A stretch of DNA of 10,788 nt from Methanosarcina sp. UBA5 (GTDB taxonomy: Archaea > Halobacteriota > Methanosarcinia > Methanosarcinales > Methanosarcinaceae), in assembly GCF_002505485.1 (NCBI RefSeq), contig NZ_DAVG01000064.1, forward strand, positions 1 through 10,788, given 5' to 3'. The translations under genes were made by a program, and so were the position numbers. The notes below the pieces were generated by a model, which did no database searches, had not been told where the DNA came from, and worked only from the letters and a program-made list of their open reading frames with translations. Shown here piece after piece: positions 5,761 through 10,788 of this stretch. The first letter of the stretch is position 1, and each line of letters starts with the position of its first letter.

Positions 5761-8700
5761 TTATTTTCTTTTATGCAGAAATACTATAATAAGGCAAACT
5801 ATCCCACAAACTATTCCAAACCCTTGTATACTTGTAAGATTCCTCTGCTCAGGTTCTTTCCCAACTTCTGGCACTGAGCTGTTTTTCTCAGGATTCTGAG
5901 CATCGGCTGCAGGGTTTGTTTCAGCTACTTTTTCTTTCTCTACGGGTCTTCCTGTTATTGCAAAGGATGAGAACTTCGGAGTTTCTGCTGTGAAGTATAA
6001 ATATTTATTATCTTCGCATAATAATTTCACTGGCATGTACGACCATGTTTTGTCGTTGTACCTGCTGAGCGTGATTGAAGTCTGGTCGATGTTCTTATCC
6101 TGCAGCCAAGACTTTTCAACCTTGAAGCACACTACAGGGTTTTCGATATTTTTTGAGGTTACAAATCCTTCATTTCCAACCCATACATTGAAGTATTTGT
6201 AGACTTCACCCCCGGGCAGTCCGGAAACCAGAGAAGATTTTCCTTTGAGCTGTTCGGCAATGGTTGTAGTCTTACCCGTGGTCTTCTTTGAATCAAAGCT
6301 CACATACACAACACAGGTTACATTCTTTGCGAAATCAAACTGTACAGACTTTCCGTTTGTGATAAATGCCTGTGAAATTTCCTTTACCTGAATATTCTTT
6401 GCAGGTTCAGGAGAACCACCTGCACCACTGCCACTGCTTCCACCGCTGCCACTATGGCTGCTTCCACCACTGGAGCTGACAGTTATTGTAGCAGTTTTTG
6501 GAGTTGGGGAAGTTCCGTTTACATTGATTGCGGTTAAGCTAACAGTATAGGTTCCTTCGGCAGAATAAGTATGCATTGGATTCTGCTCGGTTGAAGTAGC
6601 TCCATCTCCAAAGTTCCAGTTCCTTGATTTTGCGTATTGTGACAGGTCAGTAAACTGGACAGAGAGGGGAGCATACCCACTCGTGACACTGGCGCTGAAG
6701 TCTGCAACAGGATAAACTTTAAATTCCTCTGCAACTTCCCCTGTTATTGCAAAGAATGAGAAGCCTGGCGTGTCTGCTATAAAGTAGAGGTATTTGTCAT
6801 CTTCTTTCAATAGCTCTGCAGATAATTCTGACCATTTTTTATCGTTGTACCTGTTGAGCGTAATCGAATTCTGGTCAATTTTCTTATCCTGCAGCCAGGA
6901 CTTTTCGACCTTGAAACACACTACTGGATTTTCAATGTTCTTTGCGTTTGCAAACCCACTGTTTCCAACCCAGAGATTGAAATATTTGTAGACCTCTCCC
7001 GAGTCCAGAACTGAAACAAGAGTCGATTTTGCTTTGAGCTGCTCGGCAATGACTGTGGTATTTCCTGCGGTCGTCTTTGCATCAAAGCTCACACATACAA
7101 CGCAGGTTGCATTCTTTGTGAAATCAAACTGTACAGTTTTTCCGTTTGTAATAAAGGCCTGTGAAATTTCCTTTACCTGAACATTTCTTGCAGGTTCGGG
7201 TGAGCCTCCTGTACCGCTGTCACCATTACTTCCCCAGTTCTCTCCAATGACTCCCTCAACGTATGGGAAGTACCTGAGCTCATCAGAATCAGCGACCTTG
7301 AAATATATTCCCTTGCCTATTTCCTGATCAGAGTTCCTGTTCAGAGTTATGGTATCCTTGTTGGAGATGGTAAGGGTGGAGTCATTGATACTAACATTAT
7401 TGAATTTGCCGAATTCATCGCTAGTCTGGATTATCACTGGATCTGCATAGTCAATGAGCCAAAGACCATTAATCTGAATAAGGCTCTCGACTGTACCTTG
7501 GAAGATTTGGTTGACGTGGACTTTCAGGACAGGAACATTGTCTTCGCCCTGAACACCGTCAACTTCACAGGTCCATGTGCCATCGCCAGAATCAGTCGAG
7601 ACGATCTGATCATCAATATGTTGTCCATCCTTGCTGAACTCGAGCCAGACTTTCTTACCTTCAGTATCAGTCTGCTTAGCTTCAAGAACATAGCCTTGGC
7701 CAAGGTCGACTTTTTCGCCAGTTCTGAAGGTATACTTATCATTACTGTCAACAATAAGCTTGGCAAGCTTGCTAGCATTGTTGGATTTAAGCGGGACATA
7801 TTGTTCTCCAAAGAAGCCAAGAGCAGGATACGTTCCATTGAAATCTTCAGACTGGTAATCAACGTTACCTATGGTAGTCTTGTAAACGAGACCATCCTTG
7901 GGGATCACATTTCCGCTTATACCAGAGACTGCAAGAGACTCTGTCTGGAAGTTATTTTTTAGGTCATAGAGGAAACCTGGAAAGTTGGATGCACCCCATT
8001 TAATGTCACCGGTACCGAATGCAACTTGTCCTCTGACTTGGTAGGTTTCGGGATCTGTAATCTGCTTATAGGCATAGAACCTGAGTTCATTTGCAGGTGT
8101 GTCAGCGACCTTGAAGTACATTCCCTGGCCAATTTCCACATCAGAGTCTCTTGTCAGATTCAAGATATCGCCGTTAGAGATGGTAAGGGTTGGACCATTG
8201 ATACCAACATTGTTGAGTTGGCCGAATTTATCATCAGAATTGATCTTTATGGCACTTGCATAGTCAATGAGCCAGAGACCATCAATCTGAACAATCCTGT
8301 CGACTTCACCCTGTAAGACCTGATTAACGTGGACTTTCAGGACAGAAACGCCGTTTTCGCCCTGGATGTTGTCAAGTTTACAGGTCCATGTGCCATCGCC
8401 ATAAGTTGAAATAATCTCATCATCTACATATTGTCCGTTCTTGGTGAATTCGAGCAAGACCTTCTTACCGTCAATATCAATCTGCTTTGCTTCAAGAACG
8501 TAGCCCTGACCAAGGTCGAGTTTATCGCCAGTCTTTAAGGTGTACTTATCACTGCTGTCAAGAACCAGTTTGGCGAGCTTGCTAGCGTCAATAGGTTTGA
8601 TTGGGATGTACACATCTCCGAATAAACCGATAATAGGATATGTGCTCCAACCTCCATACTCGTAGCCAACCTGCTTAATCGTTGTGCTATAGACAAGACT

Positions 8701-9099
8701 GTTCTTTCCGATAACTCTATCTTTGGTATCCGGAGCTCCCTTGATGGAAATTAATTCAGTTGCCATGTTTTTGTCAAGATCGTAGTAGAGTCCTACAAAA
8801 TGGTTAGCATCTATTGAAACGGTACCGCCATTCTTGCTGAGAATATCGACAGTATCAGAGCCATCAAACACAGGACCACGGACATAAAAGTTATCATTTA
8901 TGGGGAAAGCAGTAGTATATGGGTTTTCTATTATTACAGAGGTAGTGTTGGTTTCTGGATTCGAAGGATGTGTATATTGCACTTTGGCCAAAGAATTTTG
9001 TATTGAAGCTGCCGATAATGCAGACGATATGAGAATTAAAAATGAAACTAAGGCTATTGAAGCTACAGCTATTGAATGCAATTTTTGTTTATTTTCCAT
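5761..9099 (-). CDS. Surface protein: two S-layer domains, PKD, two PGF-pre-PGF domains
   Basis: A 1112-residue exported cell-surface protein. A signal peptide covers residues 1-31 (basic start, long hydrophobic core, cut near LSA-AS). Two Methanosarcina S-layer duplication domains (DUF1608-like) follow at about 50-343 and 350-615, each with LGQGYVLEAKQ and GLWLIDYA. Next come a PGF-pre-PGF domain (635-787), a PKD domain (793-875, with NWNFGDG and HTYSAEGTYTVSLT), a Ser/Gly linker, a second PGF-pre-PGF domain (900-1050), a polar stalk and a membrane helix (about 1093-1108) with terminal KRK. The C terminus matches a PGF-CTERM archaeosortase signal except that it reads QGF. Many N-x-S/T sequons suggest N-glycosylation. 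Methanosarcina S-layer proteins normally have just the two S-layer domains and an anchor, so this is an enlarged relative, perhaps adhesive. ATG start, with AAGGAG five to six bases upstream. Confidence 0.9.
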   Translation of the reverse strand: MENKQKLHSIAVASIALVSFLILISSALSAASIQNSLAKVQYTHPSNPETNTTSVIIENPYTTAFPINDNFYVRGPVFDGSDTVDILSKNGGTVSIDANHFVGLYYDLDKNMATELISIKGAPDTKDRVIGKNSLVYSTTIKQVGYEYGGWSTYPIIGLFGDVYIPIKPIDASKLAKLVLDSSDKYTLKTGDKLDLGQGYVLEAKQIDIDGKKVLLEFTKNGQYVDDEIISTYGDGTWTCKLDNIQGENGVSVLKVHVNQVLQGEVDRIVQIDGLWLIDYASAIKINSDDKFGQLNNVGINGPTLTISNGDILNLTRDSDVEIGQGMYFKVADTPANELRFYAYKQITDPETYQVRGQVAFGTGDIKWGASNFPGFLYDLKNNFQTESLAVSGISGNVIPKDGLVYKTTIGNVDYQSEDFNGTYPALGFFGEQYVPLKSNNASKLAKLIVDSNDKYTFRTGEKVDLGQGYVLEAKQTDTEGKKVWLEFSKDGQHIDDQIVSTDSGDGTWTCEVDGVQGEDNVPVLKVHVNQIFQGTVESLIQINGLWLIDYADPVIIQTSDEFGKFNNVSINDSTLTISNKDTITLNRNSDQEIGKGIYFKVADSDELRYFPYVEGVIGENWGSNGDSGTGGSPEPARNVQVKEISQAFITNGKTVQFDFTKNATCVVCVSFDAKTTAGNTTVIAEQLKAKSTLVSVLDSGEVYKYFNLWVGNSGFANAKNIENPVVCFKVEKSWLQDKKIDQNSITLNRYNDKKWSELSAELLKEDDKYLYFIADTPGFSFFAITGEVAEEFKVYPVADFSASVTSGYAPLSVQFTDLSQYAKSRNWNFGDGATSTEQNPMHTYSAEGTYTVSLTAINVNGTSPTPKTATITVSSSGGSSHSGSGGSSGSGAGGSPEPAKNIQVKEISQAFITNGKSVQFDFAKNVTCVVYVSFDSKKTTGKTTTIAEQLKGKSSLVSGLPGGEVYKYFNVWVGNEGFVTSKNIENPVVCFKVEKSWLQDKNIDQTSITLSRYNDKTWSYMPVKLLCEDNKYLYFTAETPKFSSFAITGRPVEKEKVAETNPAADAQNPEKNSSVPEVGKEPEQRNLTSIQGFGIVCGIVCLIIVFLHKRK
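5951..6412 (-). repeat. Intragenic direct repeat, copy 2 (PGF-pre-PGF)
   Basis: Encodes the C-terminal PGF-pre-PGF domain. It matches 6740-7201 at a constant offset of 789 bases (263 codons), with only scattered differences and about three quarters identical protein by eye. The naming motif reads TPKFSSF here instead of TPGFSFF. Confidence 0.8.
6740..7201 (-). repeat. Intragenic direct repeat, copy 1 (PGF-pre-PGF)
   Basis: Partner of 5951-6412, encoding the PGF-pre-PGF domain before the PKD domain. The even offset with no indels suggests a fairly recent duplication or continuing gene conversion. Confidence 0.8.
7255..8053 (-). repeat. Second S-layer duplication domain of the surface gene
   Basis: Corresponds to 8068-8866 with an offset of about 813 bases. 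Shared blocks include TAAGGGT and the codons for LGQGYVLEAKQ and GLWLIDYA. The two copies are more diverged than the PGF-pre-PGF pair, as expected for the old, family-wide duplication. Confidence 0.65.
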
Positions 9100-9130
9100 T
9101 TGTTTCTCCTTCGCTGTCTACCATTTATTC

Positions 9131-9156
9131 ATCATTAAAAAAATATTAATAATGAT
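9131..9156. promoter_or_regulatory. Inverted repeat in the surface-protein leader
   Basis: ATCATTA (9131-9137) and TAATGAT (9150-9156) pair around 12 AT-only bases, about 30-55 bases before the surface-protein start codon. It would lie in the 5' untranslated region if the TATA box at 9206-9217 is used. Confidence 0.3.
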
Positions 9157-9205
9157 TACTGGCTGATAATCCTTAAACCTTTTCTTCCAAGTACCAGCTC
9201 CACAA

Positions 9206-9217
9206 AATATATTAAAC
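9206..9217 (-). promoter_or_regulatory. TATA box of the surface-protein gene
   Basis: The minus strand reads TTTAATATATTTTG. A start about 25 bases downstream (near 9183) would give a leader of roughly 85 bases. Confidence 0.4.
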
Positions 9218-9258
9218 TAAGAGAATTTGTTAGGAAAAAGGTTAAATCGAGTAAATTC

Positions 9259-9320
9259 TTCATAAAATAATAGGAATTAAACAAAGATTTAAAAGAAAAA
9301 TTTTATGATTTTTTCATAAA
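9259..9320. promoter_or_regulatory. TCATAAA motifs and hairpin upstream of the surface gene
   Basis: TTTATGA (9302-9308) and TCATAAA (9314-9320) form a perfect inverted repeat around five T bases. A further TTCATAAA occurs at about 9259-9266. They lie in a very AT-rich block (about 9240-9380) upstream of the surface-protein TATA box, where a regulator could bind. No gene is seen in the 9100-9517 gap. Confidence 0.3.
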
Positions 9321-9468
9321 TTTGGAAATTTAAAAATATTTGAAATTAAAAAATAGCAATTTATTTTTGCAGAGTTGTTCCGAATATACTTAGATTGTTT
9401 TCGTATTTTCTAACTTGACTTTGGCTTGCGTTATACGTTCACAAAACAGGCTGACCCTAGTAGCGCTA

Positions 9469-9486
9469 AAATAAAGGAAAAGAAAT
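9469..9486 (-). terminator. Possible U-rich terminator of the integrase gene
   Basis: The minus strand has TTTCTTTTCCTTTATTTT about 30-50 bases after the integrase stop, a pyrimidine tract of the type archaeal RNA polymerase stops at. There is no hairpin. Confidence 0.35.
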
Positions 9487-9517
9487 AGCTGAAAACTGTA
9501 TTTCGATTATTTTTTAG

Positions 9518-10684
9518 TCATTTCATTTTGGACAGGAATTCATTAACTTTTGCTTCGACTAGCTCATTAATTCTTGATTCCAACAGTTTATTCAGACTCT
9601 CATCAACAGGTTTTACCTTTTCCCCTAAATCCATAGCTGTCCTCAGAGTTAAAACGGCTCCGCATTTATAGCAGAAAAGATTGTTAGGCGTATTGATACT
9701 TTTACATCTGGGGCAAACATTTGTTTTTGGCTTGTTTTCCTCTTCTTTAATTTCAATACCATTCGCTTTCAAAACCGCTTGGTCTACATCCCTACCAGAC
9801 AAGTGAACATATATGCTAGGCATATTAGAGCCCTGGACCCATCCAAAATGTATATTCATTTGTGCCTCTGTCAAATGGTTTGCCATGTAAGTTGCCCTTG
9901 AGTGCCTGAAGAGGTGAGTATGAATCCTTTTCTTAATCCCAGCTGTTTCTGCTATTCTTTGCAGCTGCATCCTTATAGCACCATATTGCATGTTTTCAAG
10001 GCCCTTTTTCCTGTGGGACAGGTTGAACCATAAAGGAGCCTCTGGATTATCTCTTTCAGGGTGCTCCTCTAACCAATTCATTAAATATGAGACACTCCAT
10101 ACAGCTCTAACCCTTCTTGGGCCCGTCTTACCATTGACAATTATTACTGCTCCATACTCATCGAATTTGACATGCTTAATTTTTAATGTACCCACTTCGC
10201 CAATCCTGGCTCCAATATCCCATAATAAGCCTATCATGGCTTTATCACGGGTATTTGGTGCGGTATTAATCATTTTTATAATCTCTTCTTCTGTTAACAT
10301 GTCTTCAGGCAGCTTTCTGTCCTTATTTTTAGTACCGGTAGTAAACCATTTAGTAAGTTCAGGCTCATCTCCTTTATATAACCACTTATAAAACTTCTTC
10401 AGTGAAATTTTGTAGTCATGTCTCGTTGCTTCACTTTGCGTTTTTTGATTCACTGCAATCAAAAGATTTTCAATATCCGTTTTAGTGACCTTATCAAAAT
10501 CTTTGTTCATCAGAAGCCCAATACTCTTTAAAGTGGTAATATATTTCAAAACCCGTTGATCTGATAAACCTTCAGTATAACAGCTATGAACGAAGTTTTT
10601 AATTAATTTTATATTTTTGTTTGACATCCCAGAGCTAGCTAATGTATCTATTCTTGCCTGTACGTTTATCTTATAGAGCCCCAT
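9518..10684 (-). CDS. Tyrosine recombinase/integrase with zinc ribbon
   Basis: Likely catalyses site-specific integration and excision of the element. Residues 1-110 form the helical core-binding (SAM-like) domain, and 125-305 the catalytic domain. Catalytic residues are visible: R160 in GARIGEVGTL, K186 in VNGKTG, H257 and R260 in HLFRHSRAT, W282 in HFGWVQGSN and the nucleophile Y292 in SIYVHL. A zinc ribbon follows, CPRC and CYKC (C324, C327, C338, C341), then a charged helical tail (360-388) suited to multimer contacts. The ATG start has GGAGAGG eight bases upstream. The zinc ribbon after the catalytic domain is an archaeal feature. The gene is complete and not split by an attachment site, so it is not a visible SSV-type split integrase. 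A host XerA-like enzyme is less likely given the extra domain and the neighbours. Confidence 0.92.
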   Translation of the reverse strand: MGLYKINVQARIDTLASSGMSNKNIKLIKNFVHSCYTEGLSDQRVLKYITTLKSIGLLMNKDFDKVTKTDIENLLIAVNQKTQSEATRHDYKISLKKFYKWLYKGDEPELTKWFTTGTKNKDRKLPEDMLTEEEIIKMINTAPNTRDKAMIGLLWDIGARIGEVGTLKIKHVKFDEYGAVIIVNGKTGPRRVRAVWSVSYLMNWLEEHPERDNPEAPLWFNLSHRKKGLENMQYGAIRMQLQRIAETAGIKKRIHTHLFRHSRATYMANHLTEAQMNIHFGWVQGSNMPSIYVHLSGRDVDQAVLKANGIEIKEEENKPKTNVCPRCKSINTPNNLFCYKCGAVLTLRTAMDLGEKVKPVDESLNKLLESRINELVEAKVNEFLSKMK

Positions 10685-10700
10685 CTAATTGTCCTCTCCG

Positions 10701-10735
10701 TACTAATATGTAGTATCTCGTTAATACTTAAAGGT
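10701..10735 (-). promoter_or_regulatory. Integrase promoter with operator-like repeat
   Basis: On the minus strand CTTTAAGTATT (about 10724-10734) is a TATA-like box. TACTA-ATATG-TAGTA (10701-10715) is a perfect 5-bp inverted repeat near the expected start of transcription. Binding there would block integrase expression. Confidence 0.35.
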
Positions 10736-10788
10736 ATTTAGTGCATTAAACATTAAGTTGGACGCTCCTAGCAGGCTTGCCACTATGT

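Noticed and set aside
7498..7962. Plus-strand open frame of 154 codons inside the surface-protein gene
   Set aside because: It lies entirely opposite the S-layer domains, which are clearly coding, and its product resembles no family.
10721..10788. Minus-strand frames entering from the right edge (ending near 10721 or 10746)
   Set aside because: Only about 13-22 codons are visible in two competing frames, too little to call a gene.
1..10788. CRISPR array, tRNA or rRNA genes, insertion-sequence transposase
   Set aside because: No regularly spaced repeats, no cloverleaf-like segment and no transposase motif were seen on either strand.

Overview
The window looks like a mesophilic methanogenic archaeon of the Methanosarcina type. 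It is AT-rich, with TATA-like boxes ahead of strong Shine-Dalgarno sites. It encodes a large cell-surface protein built from two Methanosarcina-type S-layer duplication domains, a PKD domain and two PGF-pre-PGF domains. The genus is inferred from protein architecture only; there is no rRNA or other marker. All nine convincing genes lie on the minus strand, so transcription runs right to left.

Right end (about 9470-10788): a tyrosine recombinase/integrase with a C-terminal zinc ribbon, under its own TATA-like promoter with a small inverted repeat near the expected start of transcription. Next, 5761-9099 encodes a 1112-residue secreted surface protein. It has a signal peptide, two S-layer domains, a PGF-pre-PGF domain, a PKD domain, a second PGF-pre-PGF domain, a polar stalk and a C-terminal membrane anchor. 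Its AT-rich upstream region (9100-9380) holds inverted repeats, and a U-rich terminator follows the gene.

Centre to left (about 1169-5350): a compact replication module. A strong TATA box and near-perfect ribosome site precede an AbrB-like regulator (TTG start). This gene overlaps a 63-residue helical protein by 4 bases (TTGA). Then come a 202-residue protein with a likely C-terminal winged helix (GTG start), an SF1 UvrD-like helicase with its own promoter and an operator-like inverted repeat, and a primase. The primase polypeptide carries both a PriS-like catalytic domain and a PriL-like iron-sulfur C-terminal domain. Two small proteins of unknown function (91 and 83 residues) follow. The left 342 bases hold no convincing gene.

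Taken together, integrase, AbrB-like regulator, helicase and fused primase suggest an integrated plasmid or provirus. The helicase plus PriS-PriL fusion recalls the replication pair of the Thermococcus plasmid pTN2 family. The best leads are that module in a methanogen, the primase start (its open frame runs upstream of the only standard start to a possible AUA overlapping the helicase stop), an apparent Asn in place of the motif II His, the surface-protein gene lying between integrase and replication genes, and its degenerate PGF sorting motif.
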